Source: Psettodes erumei (Eukaryota; Chordata; Actinopteri; Pleuronectiformes; Psettodidae). Taken from it: a stretch of DNA of 64,000 nt. This document shows, piece by piece, positions 48,938 to 60,619 of this stretch. Made by a program: the position numbers and the translations under genes. Position 1 is the first letter of the stretch. Each line of letters starts with the position of its first letter. The notes under the pieces are model-generated. The model had not been told where the DNA came from and ran no database searches. It saw only the letters and a program-made list of their open reading frames with translations. The stretch spans positions 2,275,501 through 2,339,500 of the forward strand of contig JAFBJZ010000375.1 in assembly GCA_016785225.1 (NCBI GenBank). The letters are read 5' to 3'.

Positions 48938-50255
48938 GTGAGTCCTCATAAACGGCTAACGCTTGCCAGTAAACTATCTACACGCGATAACAGTTTTATA
49001 TCACAAAACAAACCGTTTTATACAGCGAGTTAAAGCCACGTTAGCATAATATCAGCTACAGCGCAGCTAGACTCATTGTTTACTCGCCTCCATCACGGTG
49101 AACGTCTGAGGTTATTTTTTTTCACTTTACATGCGTTTGTGTCTGTATAAAGACACTAAGAAATGGCATTAACCCGTAATATTATGCATATTATATATGC
49201 ATAATATATCAGACAGATATTCTGCTGAGATCCGATATTGTTTTGACACATTGTAACAGCACGGAGCCAGGCAGCTGCTAAAACATGTCTTCAACACGAA
49301 GATTTATTTTTTAACTTTCTCTCTATATTTATTTGTTCATCTCCTTACAGACCTACAAAGCATATAAAGGTGGCGTCTTCACATTAACACGGCTGTTGAT
49401 TCCTGCTTGGATTGTTCACTACTACGTGAAATATCATGTTGCAGTAAGTTAACAGGAAGGTTTTACATTATTTGTGATGATATTGCACTATGAAATGGCC
49501 AGGTTGGTAAAGAAATAACAGAGCAGAGACATGATTCATTTGTTGGAACAGAATCATATTGCTATTATAAGTGTTACAGTTAGAGCCCCCAATGTGCCAA
49601 AGTTTCTGAACAGCCACTGAATGGCTGGTAATTTATTGTTGATGTGAATTGCCTTTATGAGCATTTCACTCAGGCACTTGCACATATTCCTAAATCATTG
49701 CAGGAACTGAATCAGAGAGCCATGCTACTGAATTTAACACACAGTTTAAAGTAACTTAAGTGTTATTTAATTCTTTAGGTAACATAGAAGTAGTAGAGAT
49801 AATAATAACACTTTATCATGTGCGAATGCAGCATCATTCCACGTTCACCATACATTCATGTTCATGCAGGTGTCAGTTTTATTTCATAAAGTAGTACAGT
49901 ATGCATACTGATTAACAATGTTATTGTACCCCACAGGAAAAGCCATATGCTATTGTTGAATTGAAACCCAGGCTGTTCCCAGTAAGTATAACTCATCTAT
50001 TAATTCTGACATTGTAGCTTGTTTATCCTACAATCATCATCATCCTTTTTGTTTCTTGTCTGTATAGATGCTGATGAGCTTACTTTACCTAGCCTAAGCT
50101 AAATCTCATTGTCCCATAGTCTGATGCCATGGTAGAGGAAAAGAGGGTTTGTTTGTTTTTTACATTATTGTCCTTGATCTTATGTTTAGGGTGACACCAT
50201 TCTGGAGTCAGGTGAAGCTGTTCCAGATCTCCCTGAGACCCATGGTCATCACTGA
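48758..50255 (+). CDS. ndufb6: NADH:ubiquinone oxidoreductase subunit B6, complete, 4 coding exons
   Basis: An accessory subunit of the membrane arm of mitochondrial complex I; non-catalytic, needed for assembly and stability. The 127-residue product (human 128) starts MSGYTPDEKLRFEQIWKLRR and carries the family block WLKDQELSPREPV. One hydrophobic membrane segment lies at about residues 68-86 (FTLTRLLIPAWIVHYYV). It ends VPDLPETHGHH. Coding exons: 48758-48937, 49351-49443, 49937-49981 and 50190-50255; all junctions are GT-AG and in phase 0. Divergent from arhgap10 and directly upstream of topors on the same strand, the ndufb6-topors adjacency also seen in mammals. Confidence 0.95.
49351..49443 (+). 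CDS. ndufb6: ndufb6 coding exon 2 (membrane segment)
   Basis: 31 codons, TYKAYKGGVFTLTRLLIPAW then IVHYYVKYHVA, containing the single membrane helix. Acceptor TTACAG; donor GCA|GTAAGT. Confidence 0.95.
49937..49981 (+). CDS. ndufb6: ndufb6 coding exon 3
   Basis: 15 codons, EKPYAIVELKPRLFP, matching EKPYGIVEKKSRIFP of the mammalian protein. Acceptor CCACAG; donor CCA|GTAAGT. Confidence 0.95.
50190..50255 (+). CDS. ndufb6: ndufb6 coding exon 4 (stop)
   Basis: GDTILESGEAVPDLPETHGH then His and TGA (50253-50255). Acceptor TTTAG|GG. Confidence 0.95.
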   Translation, partial: GDTILESGEAVPDLPETHGHH

Positions 50256-50310
50256 AGTTGAAATATTTCAGTAGTTTCCCTGAGTTTATGTTGTAAAATC
50301 TGTATATGCC

Positions 50311-50316
50311 AATAAA
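50311..50316 (+). terminator. ndufb6 polyadenylation signal
   Basis: AATAAA 55 nt after the stop codon, followed by a TTGTCA/T-rich stretch. This would give a very short 3' UTR, usual for OXPHOS subunits. Confidence 0.75.
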
Positions 50317-50339
50317 ATATTACATTGTCACATAATTTA

Positions 50340-51430
50340 TGAGTATGATTTTGAGTTTTCATACTATGTAAATACTTGCATATTGAAGGAGGTTTTATTA
50401 ATGAATGTTTTTGATGCTTTTACAGCAAGAAGTTGTGGTATCACTTAAATATTTTCCACTTCACTGCCAGATCACAGTAGCAGAGAAAAAAAACCCATCT
50501 CAGCCTTAGTAGCTCAATAGCATTAAATCATAATTTGCTAACATACTACGCCACTTGTTTGATGCATTTCCTTCTGAAGCAGGATATATGAGTGTGGTAT
50601 TATGTGAGAAAAATCACTACAATGTTAGAAAACTATTAGAGTTGATAGTAGATATTCTTTGAATTTTAAATTTCTATTATATCTGATACAACAGAAGTTA
50701 ACCATTGGAAATACACTAGATGTCCAGGAAGTAAGCATAGCCTTTTACCTAAAAATAAATTAATAAACATTGCTTGTTGAACTTCCTGTCAAAGATTACA
50801 AATGACGTTTTATAGGTACACATCATTAAAACTGATTAAAAAAATACACTTTAAATATTGAAGTTATGCAAAAAACAAACAAAAAATAATTATCTACGTA
50901 CCCTTCCTTTATAATAGTAATAATGTACTGTTTGTGTAGAAATGTTTTAAAGAGGCGTTTGTTTAACTTTATGGCATATTTCGGAGGATGTGGTTTGTGG
51001 TACTTGCTAACAAACTACACCCTCCAACAGTTTCAACACAAATTTCTCAATCTCAAACATTTGACTGCCCTGACGATAGGCTTTATAGCATAATTGATAT
51101 ATTAGACGGCATTATTTTTAGCCAGGTGTACCCAATAAGCTGCCATCTGTAAGTACAGTATGTGGGATCATATGATTTAGAACATGAAAACAAGGCTCTT
51201 ATTTTGTTAACCATCGGCCGGATAGTGTGCTGCCTACACGGGTTACACTACAAGTATTTTGCCAATCAGCTATTATTACTTAAAATGTACATAGAAATTA
51301 ACGAAAATATTTCCGTTCTCGTTTTTTATTATTTTTTTTAATTCGTTCATGATTTATGGTGTTGCCTTGAAACCGTGTGTCCCAACCCCTCGGGCTTGAA
51401 CCTCTAAATAGGTACGGTCGGTTATGATTT
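50340..51430. other. Intergenic region ndufb6-topors
   Basis: About 1.1 kb of AT-rich DNA. In human this interval carries the small gene SMIM27 (TOPORS-AS1) transcribed away from TOPORS; I searched the minus strand for its protein and did not find it. Nothing else recognisable. Confidence 0.5.
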
Positions 51431-51439
51431 GAAAGGAGT

Positions 51440-51571
51440 GTTGAGAAGCCGGGCTTTCGAGGCTCGTTAACAATCGCTCAGGAAGGACAATCACGTCGAA
51501 ATGGATGATTTTCTACCAGACGGAGAGGGCTAATCGACCGCCAACCGTAAACGTGTTCGAGGAAGTCAGAG
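51440..51571 (+). other. topors: Probable non-coding first exon of topors with a uORF
   Basis: A donor-like sequence CAGAG|GTGAAT ends this stretch at 51571, and the coding exon begins at a clear acceptor (TATGTTAG, 52470-52477) three bases before the start codon, so an upstream exon is required. The left limit is a guess. It contains a short upstream frame, ATG at 51501 to TAA at 51531-51533 (10 codons, MDDFLPDGEG), that could dampen translation. Confidence 0.45.
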
Positions 51572-52480
51572 GTGAATGTTATACAACTTTTCTTGGACGT
51601 CCTAGCTAACCGACTAGATAGCATCTTAGCCTACTTTGCTAGCCTGCTCACTTCACCTAACCAAGGCATTCTTTTCGTAAATGAGAGTCCACCGTTTTTT
51701 GGTCATCGGTAGCATCCCCCCGGTATTTATGGAATAGTTCGCGATGATTAAGATAATGCCAGCGCTTACACACCACGTATTTCTCTCGGTTTAGCGACAC
51801 TACTCTCTCCTGTGAGACAAGCCTACAAACCGACGGCGCTTGGTGCACCTCGAGCCCAACCTGCTAAGCTAACATACCGAAAACAACAACAATCGAAGGG
51901 GGGAAGGACAAAAACAAGGATCGATGTAACATTAAGGTTTATCCCAGTGTGTACTTTTAACGGTGGCGTGTCTTTCTAAATTAACTATATGTGACTAAGG
52001 TATTTCCTTGGTCTTGTACTGTATATACAGCGCAGTTAGTCCTCATGTAAGCCGCGGTAGTTGTCGCTGTCGCCGTCCATGCTCTTTTTGAGCATTAATT
52101 TGTGTTATTTGTTCTGCTCTGTCCGGGCGACACAGGGAATTACAGCTCTATAGTATCTTGTTTGAAAAGAATTCTTGTGGGAAATCATATTGCATTGTTT
52201 TCTTAAGAACGTCCATCGTGACAATTTGCCATATGAATCAGCAGCATATAAATCAAGATAAGCGTATTCTTTTCCACTTAACAGTACGGTATTTGGTGCT
52301 TTAGCGTACCTCATTGCAGAGTTTAGCTACTTGTGTTTATATATCTGATTTCTATAACTGCAGCACCTCTGTAGACATATACAGGTTACTCTATGGCTGC
52401 TTTAGCATTCTAACTCGGTAAATGTGAAAATTTTCAATTGACAAACAACTTAAATGTTACTTTTTGTATTATGTTAGATC

Positions 52481-54910
52481 ATGTCAGCAATCAAGATTGC
52501 CCTGCAGCAGAGCCAGAGGAGTGGGAGAAGGAAAACCTCTGATGCAACATCTGCAGAGGTGTCACCAGACTCCAAGTGTCCCATCTGTTTGGACGTATTT
52601 AACAATGTTTCATACCTGGACCTTTGTCTGCACAAGTTCTGTTTCCGCTGCATTCATGAGTGGTCCAAGAACAAGGCGGAGTGTCCATTATGCAAACAGT
52701 CATTTAATTCAATCTATCACAGCATAAAATCAGAGCAGGACTTCAAGAAGTATGACCTGCAGCCGGTGAACAATGGCTCCTTTGGGACTTTTGGGGGAGT
52801 GCGGTTTAGATACCGCACAACTCTTACTGGAGTCCGTCGACAGATGCATGGAAGGACCTCTTCACCTCCGGACAATGGAGTAATGTTCGAAGCACCAGCA
52901 AACCCTCCACAGCAACAGCAGGACCGTTACATCCGGCGCATGATGATGAGGTTGGCAGCCAAGAGGAGAGCCGCAAGGGAAGGCAGGGCAGTGAACAATG
53001 TCAGAGAGCAGGAAATGATTAACTTCAGGAGAGAACTGTACCGACGAGGGGTTAGGGTTCGGACCATTCGGGATGGTGGCCGCTCTCGAGACACCTCAGC
53101 TGAGTTCTACCGAAGAAATCCTGCCTGTCTGCATAGACTGATCCCCTGGCTAAAAAGAGAACTTGGTGTACTATATGGATCCCATGGCTCTTTGGTCAAC
53201 ATAGTTCAGCACATCATTATGTCACGCATTACACGTTATGACATGGAGGATGGAGCAATTCAGGAAGAGCTCAGGCCATTCATTCAGGGGCGCACAGAGC
53301 ACTTTCTGCATGAGTTCATCAACTTTGCAAAGTCCCCCTTCAATATGGAGGCATATGATCAACATGCTGTCTATGACTGCCCAGCCCCATCTTCAAATGA
53401 AGACAGCAGCTCCAACTCATCTGTAATAGCAATTTCGGAGGATGAGGAATACACCATGGAGTTGGACCCACCAGGAGACTCCATGTCTACACTGAGTCAG
53501 TCTGTGTGGGATGACGAGACACCCGGCCCATCTTATTCTACGACAGCTGAGCAGAGAAGGGCAGGGCGTCTGTCAGTCCACGACTCAGACTCAGACTCAG
53601 ACTCAGACAGCAGTTTAGAGGAGGACACACAAGGGTTTGGTGTTTCTCCACAGCAAATGAGTCCCCAAAATCAAACAGACATGGCTCAGGGTCAAGTTAA
53701 CAGCGAGGAGTGTTTGTCTTCTGACGGCGACGACTGTGTCATTGTAGGCTTTGTCAAGCCAACAGCAGAGAGGACTCCTGAGCTGGTTCAGCTCTCCACT
53801 GACTCGGATGAGTCCGGCAGTGAAGATACTAAGGAAGTGCGCCTTTTACCTCAACACATCCGCTTCTCCAGTCTCAGTCCTCCAGCATCACAGAGTAGTG
53901 ATCCAAGTGGTGCTGGACAGTCAGAAAATGTAGAAGCAGACCTCTACCGCCAGTTGCATTCAAGTGAAAGACGAAGCTCTTCAACATCTAGCAGTCACAA
54001 GGCATCCAGTAAGTCAGACAGAAAACATACAGAAAGATGTTTTGATGATAAGGAGAGATCTAGGGAGAGGCACGGGTCAAAAGACAGAGACCAGAGGAGG
54101 AGGAGGAGGTCCAGTAGTAGAGAGCGCCGGCACTCTAGCAGGAGCCCAGGAGCAGGAGCTCTATCCAGGGACAGGGGTTATTCTTACATCAGCAGCAGAG
54201 ATTATAACTCAAAATATGACAGCAATTATAAAAAGAAGGACAGTTATCACTCATATATAAAGTACAGCAAACATAGAAATGACAGTGGGATGTATTATAC
54301 AGAGAGGCAGACCTACCATTACTCTAGTCACAATTACTCAGATAGACACTCGCATTCTTACACCAGGAGCCGCAGCAGAGACTCGCGAAGACAGGACAGG
54401 AGGCGTTCTAGATCTCTTTCCAACAGTCCCTCTCCTCCATCAAAAAGGAGATCCCATCATGACAAGCCTGGAGGAAAGAGGAAATACAAAACGAGGCATT
54501 TAGAGGAACCGTCCAAAAACACACTGTCCAAATCGTGCCGTGAAGGCGACTCCTCGACATCGTCAACAAGACACAAGAAAAAGAGCAAAGAGAAGCATCG
54601 TAAAAAATCCAAAGAGAGGTCAAAAAAGACAAGCCGGAGCCTCAGTGTGGAGCTGGTCAATGAGGAGAACTCATACGAACGAAGCAAACGCCACCATAAG
54701 AAAAAGAAGAAGCACAAGAAGAAAAGCAAAAGGCACAAGAGTAATGAGCGCACAGAGAAGCGCTCACCCGCTGTCATCACCATTGACAGTGACAGTGATT
54801 CTTTTGCTAATGACAGTGTCGCCTGGGCCAGCAGCACTAATAAGGACAACACTATTGACGGTACCACAGACGACCCAGTAGACCCTGCCAGCCTGGCATC
54901 TGTGACGTAG
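52481..54910 (+). CDS. topors: E3 ubiquitin/SUMO ligase Topors, coded in a single exon
   Basis: A nuclear RING protein that binds topoisomerase I and p53, acts as both ubiquitin and SUMO E3, and is also found at the photoreceptor cilium base. The 809-residue product has a C3HC4 RING at residues 33-71 (Cys33, Cys36, Cys49, His51, Cys54, Cys57, Cys68, Cys71). A conserved helical region follows at about 185-285 (CLHRLIPWLKREL, SLVNIVQHIIMS). Hydrophobic SUMO-interacting cores lie at 315-318 (VIAI), 420-423 (VIVG) and 765-768 (VITI), each next to acidic residues. The C-terminal third is Arg/Ser-rich and Lys-rich with the invariant KPGGKRKYKTRHLE block. The start is just after a splice acceptor, so this Met is the likely initiator. 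Human TOPORS is 1045 residues; this protein is shorter, mostly in the RS region and after the last SUMO motif. Confidence 0.95.
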   Translation: MSAIKIALQQSQRSGRRKTSDATSAEVSPDSKCPICLDVFNNVSYLDLCLHKFCFRCIHEWSKNKAECPLCKQSFNSIYHSIKSEQDFKKYDLQPVNNGSFGTFGGVRFRYRTTLTGVRRQMHGRTSSPPDNGVMFEAPANPPQQQQDRYIRRMMMRLAAKRRAAREGRAVNNVREQEMINFRRELYRRGVRVRTIRDGGRSRDTSAEFYRRNPACLHRLIPWLKRELGVLYGSHGSLVNIVQHIIMSRITRYDMEDGAIQEELRPFIQGRTEHFLHEFINFAKSPFNMEAYDQHAVYDCPAPSSNEDSSSNSSVIAISEDEEYTMELDPPGDSMSTLSQSVWDDETPGPSYSTTAEQRRAGRLSVHDSDSDSDSDSSLEEDTQGFGVSPQQMSPQNQTDMAQGQVNSEECLSSDGDDCVIVGFVKPTAERTPELVQLSTDSDESGSEDTKEVRLLPQHIRFSSLSPPASQSSDPSGAGQSENVEADLYRQLHSSERRSSSTSSSHKASSKSDRKHTERCFDDKERSRERHGSKDRDQRRRRRSSSRERRHSSRSPGAGALSRDRGYSYISSRDYNSKYDSNYKKKDSYHSYIKYSKHRNDSGMYYTERQTYHYSSHNYSDRHSHSYTRSRSRDSRRQDRRRSRSLSNSPSPPSKRRSHHDKPGGKRKYKTRHLEEPSKNTLSKSCREGDSSTSSTRHKKKSKEKHRKKSKERSKKTSRSLSVELVNEENSYERSKRHHKKKKKHKKKSKRHKSNERTEKRSPAVITIDSDSDSFANDSVAWASSTNKDNTIDGTTDDPVDPASLASVT
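53582..53605 (+). repeat. topors: Coding (GACTCA)n hexanucleotide repeat in topors
   Basis: Four GACTCA units encode alternating Asp-Ser at residues 368-375, extended by further DS/SS codons. The acidic, phosphorylatable run resembles CK2 targets near SUMO motifs. Confidence 0.9.
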
Positions 54911-55427
54911 TTCTGTGGAAGTCCAGATTCCCGCTGTGTGTGGCGGGAAACGATGGTCCGATTAGCTGCTAATGCCTAGCAGTAGTGTTTTAGCTCAAAT
55001 TTAAGATCAGCATTTTATGTTGAAAGTCGGCAGTGACCACTCATTGGACTCTAACATATATGACACATACACATGTTCATGTTGAACTGGACATTGATGA
55101 TTATTGGACAAATGACCATTTAAATTTTTTCACTGTGTGCAACGTGCCAATATTTAACAAGGCAGAGTGGAAAAAAATTCGGAATCTCACATCTTTTTGA
55201 AGTCTCAGTTCTTATTCTGGAAATTCATTTTCTTCAATGGATGTATTTTAATTCCAAAGTGCTCTCAGGGATAATTTTGAGTAAAGTGATTTTTGTTGTT
55301 ATCATCATAAGTCAGCTATATTCTTGAGACAAAACCATTTTTACCTGCTGCTCATGGATAGAACTTGCTATTTGCAGACGGAGTTTAGATTTCAGAATGG
55401 GCTCTTTTGTAATGAATTTTGTTGAAA

Positions 55428-55433
55428 AATAAA
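55428..55433 (+). terminator. topors polyadenylation signal
   Basis: AATAAA about 520 nt after the stop codon, followed by a GTGTGT and TTTTGTT-rich stretch (55447-55463) fitting a downstream element. Confidence 0.7.
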
Positions 55434-55459
55434 TCAATGAGCAACTGTGTGTAATATTT

Positions 55460-56414
55460 TGTTCATGTGGCCTTTCGGTTGATTTCAGGTATGGCCTGTT
55501 TTGATTTCTACATTCAACTGTATGTCACAAAATATGATCAAAAACAATATATCAATTTTGTCTGAGCTCAGACGTCTCGTACTGTTGAAAAACCAGGGTC
55601 AACACTAGAAATAAGCCCAAGAACTCATTATTTGGTCATAGTAAATTTGTCCATGGGAAATTTTACCATCAAAGGAAGAGTGGTCAGGAAAGGAGATTTC
55701 TTTTACTTCGCAGCCCCAGTCTAGGCCTTCAGGAGCATAACTTAGGAATGGTTCAGGCCTCAGCTGAGCCAGTTCTGTTTACAAGCTTTATCAAAGAAGA
55801 AAGTTTTAAGCCTTACCATAAATGTAAAGAGGTTGTCTGCCTGCCTGACTCAAACTGGAAACTCTATAGAGCTCCTGTATACAGGAGCCTTTAACAATTA
55901 GTAACAAATTTGTAACACCACACACTCTGCAAACAAAAAAATAAATATCACTGAAACAAATCACGATTAATTAAAGGTGGGTAGTCGCATTATCCCTTGT
56001 ATTCTCCGTCAGTGGTGGAAAAATACCCGAGTAATAGTACACCTTGTAGAATGTATCACTTGAAGCTGAGCAGTAAATAGGGAGACACCCACCACAGTGC
56101 AGTCCAGACCTGGAGAGGCAGCAGGTGCTGGTGCCCCTACAAGTATAACTATGGAGGTAAGTGACATTTTGGTATTGGAATTACAAAATGTGATCAAGTG
56201 TGAATACTTACCCATTTCTACATCTGCTTTTTTGTGCTATTCACCCAGACATAGAGGCAACCTAAGTGATTTGGCCCCAAAAGAAATCAGAAGTAACACG
56301 TCTGTCATAAAAACAGTGCTCCATGTTACCATGGTTAATCCACTGAGCTCACTTTCACTGGAAATATTTTCTCTGCTTGTTAAAACTGATTGAAATAGTA
56401 TGGGCAGGTATATT
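55460..56414. other. Convergent intergenic region topors-fbxo41
   Basis: About 0.95 kb between two convergent 3' ends. It contains a dispersed teleost repeat (55690-55900) and one weak plus-strand frame (56097-56393) with no recognisable protein. Confidence 0.6.
55690..55900 (+). repeat. Dispersed teleost repeat
   Basis: Words such as GCTTTATCAAAGAAGAAAGT, TTTTAAGCCTTACC, TAAAGAGGTTGTCTGCCTGC and CTCAAACTGGAAACTCTA occur in the order I recall from an abundant percomorph repeat (TTTGATAAAG...GAAAGTTTTAAGC...GAGAGGGTGTCTG). Family name unknown to me; the copy is diverged. Confidence 0.5.
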
Positions 56415-59400
56415 AAAAAATACAATTTAAAGCAGTTTTATTGATGACAACAAAATGAGTGAAAATGGGTAGTAAAACATTTCCATCTATTGCAGTCATC
56501 ATAGAAGGCTGATCATCTTCTGGGAAAGTTTTTTTTAATGCAACAAAAATCCATTTTGTCGTCATAGCAACAAGAATGAAGTTTATGGATTGGCATACCT
56601 GTTGATGGTAGGCAAAAATGAAAAATTACAAAGACAAACTGCACACTTAATTGCCCAGATAAGTGTTGAGGTAATGTGTAAAATACTATTCAGATGAACG
56701 GGCATGAGTACAATCATTCATACATAAAATATGTACAGAGAGGTACATGAACACTCAGACACTGTCTTTCAAATGCACAGTATAATGAATTTGTGTCACT
56801 ACAACAAAGGAGCACAAATTTTTGATTTTAAAAAATTAAATAATGAATACACTGTACATGTGAATGAGGAAGCACCTTGGTACATCAGTGATGCTTCAGA
56901 CTCAGTAGAATAAATTAGAACTTAGGTTGACATTTGGAGAGGCAGAGACAAAAAAGAAGTTATTCTAGTGTACTTGGCACCTCTAATATGCAGGTTCAGA
57001 GTAAACAGGCTCTGTAACAAATTCAGCAGGTCCATTTTCACAAGAAAGCAACTGTACTGTTGGTATGAGCATGAAATCTACAGCGTAATGCAAGCAAAAA
57101 AAAACCAAAACAGGTGAGAATAAGGTCATACTGGCGATGGACAAAAAAAGCACTTGCATGTAGTTTAATCGGGTTCAATCTTTGTAACTTCTCAAACCAA
57201 TGAGACATGAGATATGGCATGAGAGAAAAGAGACTGCTCACTTATAGAAGTTCTGTTATCGCTTTGTTTTCCAAAATTCTGTTCTCCCGTGAAAGCGAAC
57301 ATGTAAGTGAACATTTAGTTTTTGTCATATGACTCCAGAGGATGCCACCAGCATCCACTGAACTGAAACCAGTTTAGTTTTCGACTAAACCAATGACCAG
57401 CAGGCCGACAAAAGTGTTCAGGAAAAAAAGTGCATCATATTTTGTCAAATACTGAGAAATAGCTGAACATTAAAAACAACACTCTTATAATAAACATCTG
57501 AAATATTTTTTTTCTCACTAGTGCAACAACAGACTGGATCAAATAAAGAGAAACGTTATTAACCTGCAGGCAATCAAAGCTCTTTAAACATCTAATTATT
57601 TTCTTGCCACAGTAGCAGAACAGTTAAGAAGGCAACTTAATGACTGATGCTTGAACACAAACATGCCAACATTATACACATTGCTCTTTGTTTATAGAAA
57701 TAAATAGCTGAATTATCATCTTTATCCTCTTCTTAAATAATTTCCATCTCTATATGACTCTGATGCACATTTAATATAAAGTATCTAATACACAACTGTA
57801 ATTTCAACACTACTGTTATACATAATATAATTCTCTATGTTTATCTTTCATTCAACTTTGGAGAAAAAATGCTTACAGAATGAAGACCTGTAAACTTCAA
57901 CTTTATCCACTCATATTTATGACCTTAATATTATATAACATCAAATATTGGTCCTTTTTTTCTTTTTGATGATGTCTTTTTGTTGTTTCAGTTTTTCTTA
58001 CAAACATTATGTACAGAGTAGCTGATAGCGAAGGCAGGATTGTCTAAAACTCAAAATCAACAAGTGCTTTTTGTCTTTTCTCTATTGTGTGTTGTGTCTC
58101 TTCTGTGTGTTGACACCTTTCCCACTAACCTCCCCAGTCCCCACAATGAAACTGAGCAGATAATCAGAACCAGTGTAGGATAGTAATAATAATAATATGC
58201 AGTACTGAAAGAACATGAAGGAATGGAAAGCCACAACTGTTCTCACATGTTAACCTCAAACATCATTACTACAGTATGCAGCTACACATGTCCTCATTAA
58301 CATTATTGATTATGAAGCAGAGACAGGAGCTAACAGCTCCCCCCATCAGTGAGGGTTTCACATGATAATGCCCTGCTCAATGTACCCAGAAAGTGGCACC
58401 TTCGCTCCTGCTGCTCACTCCTCCCCCATGAATGTTAAAATATGTTGTAGAGACAAAAGAGGTGTGCAAGGTAAAATAAAAAAACTTGCTAAGCAATCTG
58501 TGTCAGTGCATTGTTAGGTTCGTTTTCACACCTGTTTCAAAACTGTGTGCATGATTTCTTAAAATCTAGAGGGACAAAAAAAAATCAATGCAGCAGAAGA
58601 TGAGAAATCCTAACTTTTGGTCCATTGTATGGGTCAAGATCCAAATATGCTGGATCTTATCCTTCCCTTAATATTTTTTATTTGACCCTACTTGCCTTGT
58701 AATCTTCCCCATCTTTCAAACTCCACACATGCTGTTCTGTAGTGTAGGTTTTATGTAAATGTATAATCTCCAAGTTTAGATAACCCTGATTACATCATGA
58801 GGTTTATTTTCTCTCAGATTTAATAAAGCTCCTCCACAGCAGAAGATATTATAGAACTTCTTTGACAGGCTCAGTGGTACCCCTCGTGACTTGTATAATG
58901 ATCTTGGTGTGTAAAATTGGTGGAGCTCCCCTTTAAATAATCTTAGAAGCGTGTACACTCAGTGTCACCACTGTTAAGTATTGCTACTCATACTTCTTGA
59001 GAATTTCTGCAACGTACTCTGAACTAAACTGTAAGCAATAATTGTGCCAATTTGAAGGTGACACAGGACTTGATCTCTTGGTTTTCAGATCTCCAAAATA
59101 GCAAAAGCTGATACCTGTTCCTTGCTGCAAAGGGTGCTCATGTAACAACATACCAGCTGGCTATCAGCTGTGTGACTGTCTATAAGCACCAGCAGAGGGA
59201 GCCAGAGGATACAAGCTCATGAATATAAATAAGGACTGTGCAATGGCTCAGCCATGACAAGCCCTATGATTAGGAATGGCACTGTTTAGTATGGCAAACT
59301 ATGAAACTTCCATGATATATTAACACTGTAATGGTTCACCCCTGGAGACCATGTTCCAAATGAAACACAACACCCTTTTGTTCAGTAAGAGCTGCTTGCA

Positions 59401-60556
59401 CTTCGTCACACTTACAACATCCACCATACATGGTCCCTCCTCCCTATTAAATGGCACGTGGGAGAAGACGCTCACTGGAATGAGGGCACACACCATTACA
59501 AATGGCACCAGACAGAGATGAGAGTTTGAGAGAGCTGCATTATGCACCATCATCCAGGCTTATTTAAAGGCAATGATGGATACTGCATCCTGATCTCTCC
59601 CACAGCAGATCTAGATATTCTACAATGATTGAAAAAAGAAAACCACTGAGTCCAGGCTTGTGACATGACCCCATTCACATGTGGAAGCAGAAGGATGGTA
59701 GAGGAGGCTTAACGCGTCAATGCCATGCAGTGGCTAGAAGACTAGTCAAGGTCCACGTGTTACAGGGAGGCTGTCCCCCGCCGTGCCTGGAGCTGGTGCA
59801 GCATGTCTCTGTTCTGGGTGGAAGCAGTAAGTGTTGACTGTTGTCCATTGTCCAGATTGGACATAAATGTAGTGCAGGTCAGGAGGGACGAAAACCTTTT
59901 CTCAGCTTGTCTGTTAATGTATTCACTCACCATCTGCTCACACAAACAAAAGCTCCCGTTTCAAGACTCAAACCCTTGAAGAAAAGTCAAGATCTCTTGA
60001 AGAAATCTATTTTTCTTCATTTTCTCAAACCTGCCACTGTTAAATATTCTTCCCTGTGGGTATGCTGTATAGTGTGCTCCTGCCCATGTGCTGAAGGTAG
60101 TTTTGGGTTTTCACATCAAGCATTATGGTAGGTGCAGACAGTTAAATACAGCGCTGTTACCTGGCTCCAAGTGATTCAAGAAAAGGGGTCTGGCTCTGTA
60201 GTTTTGTTGGGTTAATTCAATATGTTAAGTTTAAAACAGGCTCTTCATCTGAAACATAGTGCCACTGACTAAATAAGCCCCCTGACTGGCTTTCTGCCAT
60301 AACCAACATTAAGGAGATACTGATTTCTCCTACTGGAATAGTGGATAGTTGAAGTTTTTCTCTTTCAAGTCTGTACTTGCAGAGGATGCATGTTGAGCCT
60401 CGGTCCTGGTTCATCATGGTGATCTTCTGTTGTTTCTGTCGGTGCTGCAGATGCTTTCAACCCCAAAGCGTGGGCTCAAAACAGCTGGGTGTTTTTGATT
60501 GACTGGAGCCAAGATGGCGCCTCGCCAAGATTTGAAGAAAATCTGCTCAAAAGGTG
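56415..60556 (-). other. fbxo41: Probable long 3' UTR of fbxo41
   Basis: 4.1 kb downstream of the fbxo41 stop codon without any convincing frame on either strand. A minus-strand AATAAA at 56437-56442, followed by a T-rich stretch, is the most distal candidate poly(A) signal before the topors 3' end; another lies near 58802-58807. AT-rich composition with several TGTAAATA/TATTTA words fits a long neuronal UTR. The extent is inference. Confidence 0.45.
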
Positions 60557-60619
60557 TTAGCAGAGACTGTCTGCTTTCACATGGAGGATTTTGGAGAAGC
60601 CGGGTCTCTTCTTCAGTGC
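60557..60619 (-). CDS. fbxo41: fbxo41 last coding exon
   Basis: 63 nt encoding ALKKRPGFSKILHVKADSLC and TAA (60557-60559). The RPGFSKILH motif identifies it; the final residues differ from the mammalian ending I remember (HIKVEGGC). Acceptor CTTTCAG|GC. Confidence 0.9.
   Translation of the reverse strand, partial: ALKKRPGFSKILHVKADSLC

Noticed and set aside
50340..51430. Search for SMIM27/TOPORS-AS1 between ndufb6 and topors
   Set aside because: No minus-strand frame resembling the small membrane protein was found; the gene may be absent or too diverged.
56097..56393. Plus-strand frame followed by a GTAAGT-like word, considered as an exon
   Set aside because: No matching acceptor-donor pair, no recognisable protein, and located between convergent 3' ends.
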